Source of the DNA: CAVRAZ01 sp963719135
Lineage (GTDB): Bacteria > Pseudomonadota > Gammaproteobacteria > DSM-19610
Direction: 5' to 3'
Assembly: GCA_963719135.1 (NCBI GenBank)
Contig: CAVRAZ010000006.1
Coordinates: 186,001-250,000, forward strand
Length of the DNA: 64,000 nt
Positions within the stretch are counted from its first letter, which is position 1. The number at the start of each line of letters is the position of its first letter. The position numbers were made by a program, and so were the translations under genes. A model generated the notes under the pieces. The model searched no databases. It was not told the DNA's origin and was given only the letters and a program-made list of their open reading frames with translations. Positions 27,975 to 38,843 of this stretch are shown here, piece after piece.

Positions 27975-28301
27975 GCGCAAAACCGGTGATTCCTTCTTTT
28001 TGGACAGATACTTAGGAAATGTCGGGGAGCGATCGCGCGTCGCCCTGTGACGACAGGCGGCGAATAAATTACAAATCATGAGGTTGGAGAATCTAGCTAT
28101 CAATTTACTTAATCAAGTGTGAGAAATGCCGGAGGACGTTCCCGCACGGCGATAGCCGCGATTTATGGCAATATCATAAGGAATAATAGGTAGCGCGCCG
28201 GGAATCCCACTCAGCAGCCGGAACGTTGCGGTCGCCGGTCGGGTGGCGGCCGAGCCCGGCGCCGGCGGCGCGACCGGCCGTGGCGCCGAGCCGGAGGTCG
28301 A

Positions 28302-28745
28302 TCAGAACGGAATATCGTCGTCGAAATCGTCCATCGACGAGGACGACTGCGGCTGGGAAGCTCCCTGCGAGGCCGGTTCCGGCGCGTGATCGCCGCCCCC
28401 ACCCGCGCCGCGTCCGCCAAGCATCTGCATGTCGTTGACGATGATTTCCGTGGTGTAGCGGTCGTTGTTGTTTTTGTCCTGCCACTTGCGGGTCTGCAGG
28501 CGCCCTTCCACGTAGACCTGCGACCCTTTCTTCAGGTACTCGCCGGCGATCTCCGCCAGCCGGTTGTAGAACACCAGATTGTGCCATTCGGTGCGGTCTT
28601 TCTGTTCGCCGCTCTGCTTGTCCTTCCATGATTCGCTGGTCGCGAGCGTGACGTTGCTGACGGCGTTGCCGCTCGGCATATAGCGGGTCTCCGGGTCCTT
28701 GCCCAGCCGTCCGATCAAAATCACCTTATTGACGCCTCTTGCCAT
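28302..28745 (-). CDS. ssb: Single-stranded DNA-binding protein SSB
   Basis: The product is 147 residues (E. coli 178). SSB coats single-stranded DNA in replication and repair. An OB fold covers about residues 1-110 (VNKVILIGRLGKDPETRY, SWKDKQSGEQKDRTEWHN, GSQVYVEGRLQTRKW). It is followed by a short Gly/Ser/Gln linker and the acidic tip DDFDDDIPF that recruits partner proteins. It lies beside uvrA and an MFS gene, a grouping also seen in Pseudomonas. Confidence 0.97.
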   Translation of the reverse strand: MARGVNKVILIGRLGKDPETRYMPSGNAVSNVTLATSESWKDKQSGEQKDRTEWHNLVFYNRLAEIAGEYLKKGSQVYVEGRLQTRKWQDKNNNDRYTTEIIVNDMQMLGGRGAGGGGDHAPEPASQGASQPQSSSSMDDFDDDIPF

Positions 28746-28769
28746 ACTGATCTCCTCGTTGCGAATGGA

Positions 28770-30221
28770 TCATTCCATCATCCCTGATGAAACGACATGA
28801 TTCGGGGCCGCAGGACGCGCGGCGGCCCTCAGTGCTCGGCCCCGAACATGCGCAGCGCCTGCTCGTCGAGCGCGCCGGGATCGACCTTCAGGTAGGCGAC
28901 ACCGTCCTCGGGCACCACCACCGCCTCGGCGACACCGGCGACCTGCGCGATCCTGGCGGCCAGCACGGATGCGGCCGAGAACGTCCACCTCGCCGACCCT
29001 CAGCAGGCGCGTGCTGAGATAGCGCGGCTGACGCATGCCTGACGCGATGACCGCCCAGAACAGCGCCGCGCCGGTACAGAACAGGAACACCGATGCGATG
29101 CCGTACCGGCCGTGCAGCCAGCCGCCGATGCTGCCGCCCAGAAACGCGCCGAAAAATTGCGAACTGGAATAGAAGCCCATGGCCGTGCCCTTGCTGTCCG
29201 GCGGGGCCATCTTGGCGATCAGCGACGGCAGGATCGCCTCCAGCAGGTTGAAACCGGAATAGAACACCAGCAGGAGTAATCCGATGGCGTACAGGCTCCG
29301 GTGCAGCTCGAACAGGCCGAACTCGGCCAGCGCTATGATGAAAATCGCGCCGATGAAGACCTGTTTCATGCGCCGGTGTTTTTCCGCCTGGATGATGAAG
29401 GGAATGGCGAGCGGTATCGACAGCACCAGCACCGGCAGGTAGACCTCCCAATGGCGCGCCGCCGGCAACCCGGCCAGGTCGCGCAACGCAAGCGGCAGCA
29501 CTACGAAGCTCGCGGTGAGGATCATGTGCAGGGTGAGTATGCCGAGGTCGAGCCTGAGCAACTGCCCGTCGCGCAATATCCGGCCGAACTGTGCCGGCAC
29601 CGGTTCGGCGTCGCGATGCACGCGGCTCGACACCGGTGTGGGCACCAGAAAGACGATGACCAGCATGCCGCCGACCGAGAGCGCGGCGGTCAGGGCGAAT
29701 ATGCCCGGCACACCGATCCATTGATTCAGCACCGGCCCCAGGATCATCGCCAGTGCGAAGGATCCGCCGATGCTCATGCCGATCACGGCCATCGCCTTGA
29801 CCCGGTGTTCCTCGCGGGTGAGATCCGCGGTCAGCGCCATGACAACGGCCGCGATGGCGCCCGCGCCCTGGATCGAGCGGCCGACAATGACCCAGTAGAT
29901 CGATTCGGCGCCCGCCGCCACCAAGCTGCCCGCCGCAAAGATCGTCAGGCCCAGCAGGATCAACGGCTTGCGGCCGAAGTGGTCCGAAGCCAGTCCGAAC
30001 GGTATCTGCAGCACCGCCTGGGTCATGCCGTAGATGCCGATGGCCAGTCCGATCAGCGCAGGCGTCGACCCCTTCAACTTGTCGGCGTACAGCGCGAACA
30101 CCGGCAGGATCATGAATAACCCCAGCATCCGCAGGGCATAGATGCCCGCCATCGTGGTAACCGCGCGCCACTCGTTCGCGCTCATTCCTGAATTCGGGAT
30201 TCTTTCTGAAGCCATGGGCAT
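28770..30221 (-). CDS. MFS transporter (YajR-like), C-terminus altered by a frameshift
   Basis: The first ~410 residues form a 12-helix major facilitator transporter with the signature GLASDHFGRKPLIL between helices 2 and 3 and QGAGAIAAVVMAL in helix 4. It resembles drug/proton antiporters of the YajR type; the substrate is unknown. From about base 28980 the frame yields an unnatural Arg/Gly-rich tail (RCRRGGGGARGRCR) ending at 28770. The expected C-terminal small cytosolic domain is found in another frame (next entry), so the gene carries a one-base shift or a sequence error. The start at 30221 is one of several possible ATGs. It is divergent from uvrA. Confidence 0.85.
   Translation of the reverse strand: MPMASERIPNSGMSANEWRAVTTMAGIYALRMLGLFMILPVFALYADKLKGSTPALIGLAIGIYGMTQAVLQIPFGLASDHFGRKPLILLGLTIFAAGSLVAAGAESIYWVIVGRSIQGAGAIAAVVMALTADLTREEHRVKAMAVIGMSIGGSFALAMILGPVLNQWIGVPGIFALTAALSVGGMLVIVFLVPTPVSSRVHRDAEPVPAQFGRILRDGQLLRLDLGILTLHMILTASFVVLPLALRDLAGLPAARHWEVYLPVLVLSIPLAIPFIIQAEKHRRMKQVFIGAIFIIALAEFGLFELHRSLYAIGLLLLVFYSGFNLLEAILPSLIAKMAPPDSKGTAMGFYSSSQFFGAFLGGSIGGWLHGRYGIASVFLFCTGAALFWAVIASGMRQPRYLSTRLLRVGEVDVLGRIRAGRQDRAGRRCRRGGGGARGRCRLPEGRSRRARRAGAAHVRGRALRAAARPAAPNHVVSSGMME
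28829..28982 (-). pseudogene. Out-of-frame C-terminal domain of the MFS transporter
   Basis: In the frame next to that of the main ORF, the minus strand reads AARIAQVAGVAEAVVVPEDG, then AYLKVDPGALDEQALRMFGAEH and a TGA at 28829. This looks like the ferredoxin-like YAM domain that ends YajR-family transporters, and it follows directly where the main frame loses sense (GEVD at 28983-28994). A single base gained or lost between about 28945 and 28985 would join the two parts into a protein of about 463 residues. Confidence 0.7.
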
Positions 30222-30239
30222 TTCTTCGATGGTCTGGTT

Positions 30240-30268
30240 TTGGTGGCCGCCAACAAACGTCGTATAGT
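30240..30268 (+). promoter_or_regulatory. Possible uvrA promoter
   Basis: TTGGTG (30240-30245), 17 bases, then TATAGT (30263-30268) on the plus strand, about 30 bases before the uvrA start. The -35 box matches the consensus only in its first half. I found no LexA box of the CTGT-N8-ACAG type in the gap. Confidence 0.5.
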
Positions 30269-30298
30269 AGCAGGTTCGCCAACGGGCTCAAATTGGAT

Positions 30299-33145
<2,847 letters not shown>

Positions 33146-33545
33146 AGGGGCTTGGTACTTTCAAGGGAATTATCAACCGCTAAGGACGCCAAGGACGCGA
33201 AGGCAAGAACCCCAATCATCCATTAACCACAAAGTACACGAAGGACACAAAGACAAATAGTGCTGTTGATGGAGATGTGCCTGGAACTGATTTGAACACG
33301 GAAAGCCGTCGGTCTGGTCATAGTCACCATAATACCGGACATCATTTCGTCTGCCCCAATATGCCTTGCCGAATCGAAATGGAATTGGATGTACCGAAAA
33401 TATCTTGCAGACTGGCAATCGCTTCTGGGGCCAACGCGGATGCGGGCTCTTGCCTTCGCGTCCTTAGCGGTTGGTGTTGTTTATCTTTGTGTACTTCGTG
33501 TCCTTTGTGGTTAATGGCATCAGTCATCACAGGTGACTCCGCACC
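33146..33545. other. 400-base gap after uvrA made largely of dispersed repeats
   Basis: The gap holds four repeat blocks (see the repeat entry) around a ~195-base core at 33255-33447. Short open frames on both strands here translate the repeats (LRVLSG, NHKGHEVHKDK type strings) and are not judged to be genes. The last ~25 bases hold an AGGTGA ribosome site for the next gene. Confidence 0.6.
33177..33514. repeat. Inverted pair of dispersed repeat blocks (A-B ... A'-B')
   Basis: Block A (about 33177-33208, CGCTAAGGACGCCAAGGACG and on) and block B (33222-33253, TTAACCACAAAGTACACGAA and on) recur as reverse complements: A' at 33448-33473 (GCCTTCGCGTCCTTAGCGG) and B' at 33484-33514 (TTTGTGTACTTCGTGTCC and on). 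Related copies lie after the FAD gene at 36516-36665. The AAGGAC/GAAGGAC unit is repeated inside each block. This looks like a mobile or recombination-prone non-coding element family; I cannot name it. Confidence 0.8.
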
Positions 33546-34283
33546 ATGTCGCTGATCGCATTATTCACGGACTTCGGCCTGGAAGGCCCTTACACCGGAC
33601 AGATGAAAGCGGTACTGGCCGTGCAGGCGACTGGTGTTCCGGTCGTCGACGTGTTTCCCGATCTTCCGCGGTTCAACGTACGCGCTGCCGCTTATCTGCT
33701 GCCCGCCTATTGCGTCTGGCTACCCGCCTCCACCATCTGCCTGTGCGTCGTCGATCCCGGCGTCGGCGGAGACCGGCGCGGGCTAATTGTCGAGGCCGAT
33801 GGTCGCCGCTTCGTCGGTCCCGACAACGGCTTGTTATCCCTGGTGATACGACGCTCGTCAGAGGTCCGGGTCCACGCCATTCAATGGCATCCGCAAGATC
33901 CACTGTCGGCGACCTTTCACGGCCGCGACTGGTTCGCACCGGTCGCCGCGCGACTATCGCAGGGTGACACCCTAGAAAGCCTGGCGGAATCAATAAGCGA
34001 TCCGGTAATGCCGGACTGGCCCGACGACTTGGCTGAGGTGGTCTATATCGATCGTTACGGCAACGCGATCACCGGACTGCGCGCCGCCAGCGTCCCCCGC
34101 AACGCCGGACTGAAGCTCGGCGACCAGATCCTGTCGCAGGCGCATACCTATTCGAACCGCAAGCCGGGCGACTGCTTCTGGTACGAAAACTCCAACGGCC
34201 TGGTCGAACTCGCCGCCAACCGCGCGTCCATCAGCGCATTGCTGAACCTGGAGCCGGGTGTTCCCGTCGAGGTCCAGCGCTAG
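33546..34283 (+). CDS. SAM hydroxide adenosyltransferase / DUF62 family protein
   Basis: The 245-residue protein belongs to the SAM-dependent chlorinase/fluorinase (DUF62) family. Conserved blocks are LFTDFGLEGPYTGQMK at residues 6-21, VVDPGVGGDRRG, GPDNGLL, FHGRDWFAPVAA and the C-terminal domain with IDRYGNAITGL and NSNGLVELAANRAS. The GRD and nearby His/Asp residues are those used by hydrolase members to split SAM into adenosine and methionine; halogenases carry a different loop. Hydrolysis is therefore the likely activity, though its biological role is unknown. A ribosome site AGGTGA sits nine bases before the ATG, right after repeat block B'. Confidence 0.88.
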   Translation: MSLIALFTDFGLEGPYTGQMKAVLAVQATGVPVVDVFPDLPRFNVRAAAYLLPAYCVWLPASTICLCVVDPGVGGDRRGLIVEADGRRFVGPDNGLLSLVIRRSSEVRVHAIQWHPQDPLSATFHGRDWFAPVAARLSQGDTLESLAESISDPVMPDWPDDLAEVVYIDRYGNAITGLRAASVPRNAGLKLGDQILSQAHTYSNRKPGDCFWYENSNGLVELAANRASISALLNLEPGVPVEVQR

Positions 34284-34858
34284 GCAATAGCCCGTTGCGC
34301 AACACGCGCAAGGCTTCGCCCAGGTCGAGCCTGCGGTGAATCGCATATCCGTCCGCACCCTATGGAATCTGCGCGCCGGGCGCGCCTATGCTGTAACCGT
34401 GAGTTCGGTTTCCTGTCAGCAGCGGCGGGGTCGTGCCGGTAGCGATGCTTCAAGGAGAGTGACGAGTTCATGCAATGTCAGAGCGCCCCCTGCAATGTCC
34501 CGTCACCGCGCCTGTTCCGGCGCCTGTATTCTTCGTTGAGTTGCACGGTTCGCTCGCATCCCTGCCGCCGGTCCATGCTGACTCAGGAAATCCCGTTGTG
34601 CTTATCCGCCGCAGAAAGCCGTCGCCGGCCCGCGTCGCAACACGCCAGCCACGGCAACCACCAACGAGCACGTGACGGCACAGGCTGCAGGGCGGCACGA
34701 ACGACGGTCACCCGGCCGGCGGTTTTGCGCCCCCGATCGACAAGCCCGCAATCCCCGGACAAAGGAACCTGGATCCTGCGCACCCGGGTCATCGTGTGCA
34801 ATCAGCCCGTTCCCCATGTCCTTGACGTTCGGGCCAGACACCCATGGAGGATCAAGTG
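34284..34858. other. 575-base gap between the SAM hydrolase and FAD monooxygenase genes
   Basis: No recognisable gene is seen. Several short open frames exist on both strands; the best is 34470-34859 (+), a Ser/Arg/Cys-rich 129-residue frame. It has an AAGGAG about 12 bases before its ATG and its TGA overlaps the next gene's start. Its composition is unlike a folded protein and it has no known motif, so I treat it as doubtful. A GGCGCGCC-type hairpin lies near 34375-34388. Base composition is slightly less GC-rich than the genes around. Confidence 0.5.
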
Positions 34859-36490
34859 ATGGACACCGACGTGCTGATTGTTGGCGCAGGCCCCACCGGG
34901 CTGATGCTCGCCAATCAACTCGGCCGGCGCGGCATCGACGCGCTGATTATAGACCGCCATTCCGGGCCGGCGCAGCAGACGCGCGCAATGGCGGTGCACG
35001 CGCGCACACTCGAGATCTACGCCAGACTCGGTATCGCCGGCCAGGCGCTCGAACGCGGCAAGCGCGGCGCCGGCGCCAACCTGTGGGCGCACGGAACACG
35101 GAAGGCGCGCATCCCCTTTGGTGACATAGGGGAAAATCTGAGCCCCTTCCCGTTCGTTCTCATGCTGGGCCAGGACGACAACGAGCGCATCATGGGCGAC
35201 CATCTGCGCAACTGGCGTATGGCCGTGCAGTGGAATACCGAGCTGATCGCCCTCGGGCAGGCTGCCGACGAAGTCACGGCCACACTCAGACAGTCCGACG
35301 GCACGACGCGCACGGTTACGGCCGCCTATGTGGCCGGTTGCGACGGCGGCCGCAGTACAGTGCGCGAACTGAACCAGATCGGGTTTCCCGGAGCACCCTA
35401 CGAACACGTGTTTTTTGTCGCCGACACCGAGGCGACCGGCCCCATGGCGGCGGACGAACTGAACGTCTACCTGTGGCGCGACGGCTTTCACCTGTTCTTT
35501 CCAATGCGCGGAACCGATCGCTGGCGCGTCATCGGCATTGTGCCCTCGTATCTGCAAGACAGGCAGGGACTCAGGTTCGAAGACACGGCGCCCGCGATAC
35601 GTCAGGAGGCGGGCGCGGCCCTGAATTTCAGCTCGTGCCACTGGTTTTCAACCTACCGCATCTATCACCGCCGCGCCGAGCGCTTTCGCGACCGCCGCTG
35701 CTTCCTGCTCGGCGACGCGGCCCACGTGCACAGCCCGATGGGCGGGCAAGGCATGAACACCGGCCTGCAGGACGCCTACAATCTGGCATGGAAACTCGCG
35801 CTGGTCGTCGCGGGAAGAGCCGACGCCGCGCTGCTGGACAGCTACGAGTCCGAACGCCTTCCGGTCGCGCAGCACCTGCTCGACACCACCGACCGCGCCT
35901 TCCGGTTCGCCGTTTCCGAGACCTGGATCGCGGGACTGTTCCGCCGCAAATTCACTGCACGCATCGCGGCCTTTGCGATGACCCGGGAGCGCACGCGCAA
36001 ACGTGCGTTTCGCACGCTGAGCCAGATCGGCATCCAGTATCGCGCCAGCCCGCTGTCGAAAACCCTGGGCGGGCTCTCCGGCGACGGGCCGCGCGCGGGC
36101 GATCGCTTTCCCTGGCTGCAACTGCGGTTCGAAACCGGCGGGCCGGTCGAGGACCTGTTCCAGAAGCTGGACGATACGCGCTTCAACCTGCTGCTGTTCG
36201 GGCAGTCGACGTCGCCGGACGCCGGTGCGCTGGCCGGCGATCTGGTACAAACGCACCCGATTCCCGACGACGACCACAACGTGAAGGCGCGCACCGGCGC
36301 GGGCATTCCTACCATGTCGTTCTACCTGCTGCGCCCCGACGGCCACATCGGACTGAGCGGGACAGTGTTCGAGGTGGCTGCCCTGGCCCGCTATCTTGGC
36401 GAATTTCGCCTCCAGCCGATGGAGCCGGCGGCCGCGACCCTCGCACAGCCGGCGCCGGTACAGGCGCCCCGAACGGCGGGACACGCTTAA
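34859..36490 (+). CDS. FAD-dependent aromatic-ring monooxygenase (PHBH/MhpA/PCP-hydroxylase type)
   Basis: The 543-residue protein is a class A flavin monooxygenase. The N-terminal dinucleotide fold VLIVGAGPTGLMLANQLGRRG has GxGxxG at residues 9-14. The middle DG motif is GCDGGRSTVRELNQIGFPG, and the GD motif FLLGDAAHVHSPMGGQGMN binds the ribityl chain of FAD. A C-terminal thioredoxin-like domain ends RPDGHIGLSG and on, as in phenol and pentachlorophenol hydroxylases. It uses NAD(P)H and O2; the substrate cannot be told. The start is the ATG at 34859 because GGAGG lies eight bases before it; an ATG at 34844 is weaker. No ring-cleavage or other catabolic genes lie near. Confidence 0.9.
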   Translation: MDTDVLIVGAGPTGLMLANQLGRRGIDALIIDRHSGPAQQTRAMAVHARTLEIYARLGIAGQALERGKRGAGANLWAHGTRKARIPFGDIGENLSPFPFVLMLGQDDNERIMGDHLRNWRMAVQWNTELIALGQAADEVTATLRQSDGTTRTVTAAYVAGCDGGRSTVRELNQIGFPGAPYEHVFFVADTEATGPMAADELNVYLWRDGFHLFFPMRGTDRWRVIGIVPSYLQDRQGLRFEDTAPAIRQEAGAALNFSSCHWFSTYRIYHRRAERFRDRRCFLLGDAAHVHSPMGGQGMNTGLQDAYNLAWKLALVVAGRADAALLDSYESERLPVAQHLLDTTDRAFRFAVSETWIAGLFRRKFTARIAAFAMTRERTRKRAFRTLSQIGIQYRASPLSKTLGGLSGDGPRAGDRFPWLQLRFETGGPVEDLFQKLDDTRFNLLLFGQSTSPDAGALAGDLVQTHPIPDDDHNVKARTGAGIPTMSFYLLRPDGHIGLSGTVFEVAALARYLGEFRLQPMEPAAATLAQPAPVQAPRTAGHA

Positions 36491-36515
36491 CCACAACGAA
36501 CCAAGCATGGACGAC

Positions 36516-36612
36516 TAACCACAAAGGACTCGAAGGACACGAAGGAAAAATACCGTCAGGGCCGACCGCCCAGAAGGCATTTTCTTCGTGTCCTTCGAGT
36601 CCTTTGTGGTTA
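36516..36612. repeat. 29-bp perfect inverted repeat after the FAD gene
   Basis: Arms at 36516-36544 (TAACCACAAAGGACTCGAAG and on) and 36584-36612 are perfect reverse complements over 29 bases with a 39-base loop. They are of the same family as the repeats after uvrA (TTAACCACAAAGTACACGAAG). A further degenerate A-type copy lies at 36628-36665 (CGCGTCCTTCGCGGTTAA). The transcript would fold into a very long hairpin and may end FAD-gene transcription. Confidence 0.85.
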
Positions 36613-36677
36613 AGGGGGGCCAAAGAAGCTAAAGAGCGTCCCATCGCGTCCTTCGCGGTTAAAGACACATTTAGCGC

Positions 36678-36701
36678 AAAAAAACCGGGCCAAGGCCCGG
36701 C
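36678..36701 (-). terminator. Rho-independent terminator of the rplQ end
   Basis: On the minus strand CCGGGC, a four-base loop and GCCCGG are followed by seven T residues (A-run at 36678-36684). It lies 26 bases after the rplQ stop and closes the alpha operon. Confidence 0.85.
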
Positions 36702-36726
36702 TTTCTTCCACATTCCCGCGTCCGGT

Positions 36727-37107
36727 TTATTCGGCCGCTTCGCCGCCTTCCGGACGGTCGACCAGTTCGACCAGCGCCATGGGTGCGCTGTCGCCGGGAC
36801 GGTAGCCCATCTTCAGGATGCGCAGGTAGCCGCCGGGACGCTCCTTGTAGCGGGGACCCAGTTCATTGAACAGTTTGGTCACCACCTCGCGGTCGCGCAG
36901 GCGGCTGAACGCGATGCGGCGCTTGTGCAGGTTGTCGGCCTTCGCCAGGGTGATCAGCGGCTCGGCGACGCGGCGCAGTTCCTTGGCTTTCGGCAGGGTG
37001 GTCTTGATGACTTCGTGGCGCAACAACGACGCGGCCAGGTTGCGGAACATGGCCTGGCGATGACTGCTGTTGCGGTTGAGTTTTACTCCGCTCTTATGAT
37101 GACGCAT
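36727..37107 (-). CDS. rplQ: 50S ribosomal protein L17
   Basis: The product is 126 residues (E. coli 127). L17 lines the polypeptide exit tunnel region of the large subunit. The N-terminus MRHHKSGVKLNRNSSHRQAM is the family signature, and GGYLRILKMGYRPGDSAPMA is conserved. It has the acidic tail VDRPEGGEAAE. It is the last gene of the alpha operon after rpoA, and a terminator follows. Confidence 0.98.
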   Translation of the reverse strand: MRHHKSGVKLNRNSSHRQAMFRNLAASLLRHEVIKTTLPKAKELRRVAEPLITLAKADNLHKRRIAFSRLRDREVVTKLFNELGPRYKERPGGYLRILKMGYRPGDSAPMALVELVDRPEGGEAAE

Positions 37108-37170
37108 GGTCTCTATACCCGTGTGGGCACGCGCATCGGGGTCGCGCGCGCAAGCTTGTAATTCGTTCGA

Positions 37171-38172
37171 TCAGGCCGAAGCCTTCTCGCTGTCTTTCAG
37201 TCCCGCCGGCGGCCAGTTCTCCAGACGCATGCCCAGCGACAGACCGCGCGAGGCCAGCACGTCCTTGATTTCGGTCAGCGACTTCTTGCCCAGGTTCGGC
37301 GTCTTCAGCAGCTCGACCTCGGTGCGCTGGATCAGGTCGCCGATGAAGTAAATGCTCTCCGCCTTCAGGCAGTTCGCGGACCGCACCGTCAATTCCAGGT
37401 CGTCCACCGGGCGCAGCAGGATCGGGTCGATGTCCGCTTCGTAACTGGTCTGCTTGACCTCTTCCTTGCCCTTGAGTTCGACGAACACCGACAACTGGTC
37501 CTGCAGAATCGTGGCGGCGCGGCGGATGGCTTCCTCGGGATCGATGGTGCCGTTGGTTTCGATGTCGATGATCAGCTTGTCCAGGTCGGTGCGCTGTTCG
37601 ACGCGCGCGCTGTCGACGCTGTAGGACACGCGCTGGACCGGGCTGTAGGACGCGTCCAGTTGCAGGTTGCCGATCGGCCGGCTCTCCTCGTCGCGGTTGA
37701 CGCGCGAAGTGGCCGGTTCATACCCGCGCCCCATGGCGACGTTCAGGGTCATTTTCAGGTCGCCGTCCTTGGTCAGGTTGGCGATGACATAGTCGGGGTT
37801 GACCACTTCGATGTCGTGATCGAGGACGATGTCACCGGCGGTCACCGCGCCGGGGCCGCGCTTGCTCAGGCGCAGCGTCGCGGACTCGCGGTTGTACATG
37901 CGCAGTGCGACGCCCTTGAGGTTGAGCAGGATGTCCATGACATCTTCCTGCACGCCTTCCAGGGTCGAGTATTCATGCAGCACGCCTTCGATCTCGATGC
38001 CGGTGACGGCGCAACCCGGCATCGAGGACAGCAGAATGCGGCGCAGCGCGTTGCCGAGCGTATGACCGAAACCACGCTCCAGAGGCTCGAGCACTACCTT
38101 CGCATGCTTGTCGTTGATGAACTGAACGTCGACAATCCGCGGCTTCAGGAACTCGTTGACCTTGCCCTGCAT
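37171..38172 (-). CDS. rpoA: RNA polymerase subunit alpha
   Basis: The product is 333 residues (E. coli 329). The N-terminal domain, which dimerises and assembles beta and beta', shows VVLEPLERGFGHTLGNALRRILLSSMPG. A linker leads to the C-terminal domain that binds UP elements and activators, with ELTVRSANCLKAESIYFIGDL and LGKKSLTEIKDVLASRGLSLGM. It lies between rpsD and rplQ as usual. Confidence 0.98.
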   Translation of the reverse strand: MQGKVNEFLKPRIVDVQFINDKHAKVVLEPLERGFGHTLGNALRRILLSSMPGCAVTGIEIEGVLHEYSTLEGVQEDVMDILLNLKGVALRMYNRESATLRLSKRGPGAVTAGDIVLDHDIEVVNPDYVIANLTKDGDLKMTLNVAMGRGYEPATSRVNRDEESRPIGNLQLDASYSPVQRVSYSVDSARVEQRTDLDKLIIDIETNGTIDPEEAIRRAATILQDQLSVFVELKGKEEVKQTSYEADIDPILLRPVDDLELTVRSANCLKAESIYFIGDLIQRTEVELLKTPNLGKKSLTEIKDVLASRGLSLGMRLENWPPAGLKDSEKASA

Positions 38173-38201
38173 GTAACGCCCTCTTTCCTAGATGTTTGAA
38201 C

Positions 38202-38828
38202 TTACTTGGAGTACAACTCGACGACCAGGTGTTCGTTGATCTCGGCCGGCAGATCCGCGCGTTCCGGACGCGCCTTGAACACACCCTGCATCTTCTTGGC
38301 GTCGACTTCGATCCAATCCGCGAACCCGCGCTGCTCGGCGAATTGCAGGGCCGCCTGGATACGGAGCTGGTTGCGCGCCTTCTCGGTCACCGCGATGTTG
38401 TCGTTCGGCTGCACCTGGTAGGACGGGATCGTGACCGCCTCGCCGTTCACCAGCACGCCGCGGTGGCGCACCAACTGGCGCGCTTCGCTGCGCGAGGAGG
38501 CGAAACCCATCCGGTAGATCACGTTGTCCAGGCGGCTCTCCAGCAACTGCAGCAGGACTTCGCCGGTGGCACCCTTGCGCTGTGCGGCCTTCTTGTAATA
38601 GTTGCTGAACTGGCGCTCCAGCACACCGTAGATCCGGCGCAGCTTCTGTTTCTCGCGCAACTGCGTCGCATAGTCGGACAGACGCGCGCGGCGCTGGCCG
38701 TGCTGGCCCGGCGGGAACGGGCGGCTTTCGATCGGGCACTTCGCGCTGTAACACTTTTCGCCCTTGAGAAACAGCTTGGTGCCTTCGCGGCGGCACTGAC
38801 GACACTTGGAACCCACATACTTTGCCAT
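38202..38828 (-). CDS. rpsD: 30S ribosomal protein S4, zinc (C+) form
   Basis: The product is 208 residues. S4 starts 16S rRNA folding and is the autoregulator of the alpha operon in E. coli. Cys9, Cys12, Cys26 and Cys31 (CRQC ... C-x4-C) form the zinc site seen in thermophile and Bacillus S4; E. coli S4 lacks it. The S4 RNA-binding domain is seen as RLDNVIYRMGFASSRSEARQLVRHRGVLVNG. The neighbouring rpmJ is also a zinc form. Confidence 0.97.
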   Translation of the reverse strand: MAKYVGSKCRQCRREGTKLFLKGEKCYSAKCPIESRPFPPGQHGQRRARLSDYATQLREKQKLRRIYGVLERQFSNYYKKAAQRKGATGEVLLQLLESRLDNVIYRMGFASSRSEARQLVRHRGVLVNGEAVTIPSYQVQPNDNIAVTEKARNQLRIQAALQFAEQRGFADWIEVDAKKMQGVFKARPERADLPAEINEHLVVELYSK

Positions 38829-38843
38829 GATCGCTCCCTCGCC

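Larger units (their letters stand above)
27886..28301. other. 416-base gap between mraZ and ssb holding the dcw promoter
   Basis: The 27886-27974 part holds the mraZ leader, three MraZ boxes and the dcw promoter. The 28000-28190 part is clearly more AT-rich than its surroundings and contains no ORF with a ribosome site; it may act as an upstream element or curved DNA for the promoter. The 28200-28301 part is the GC-rich 3' region after ssb, with several possible GC hairpins but no U-tract. Confidence 0.6.

Noticed and set aside
33177..33514. Repeat blocks as a CRISPR array
   Set aside because: The blocks are inverted and unevenly spaced, with no regular unique spacers and no cas gene nearby.
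33277..33555. Short ORFs in the gap after uvrA on both strands
   Set aside because: They translate the repeat blocks and lack ribosome sites.
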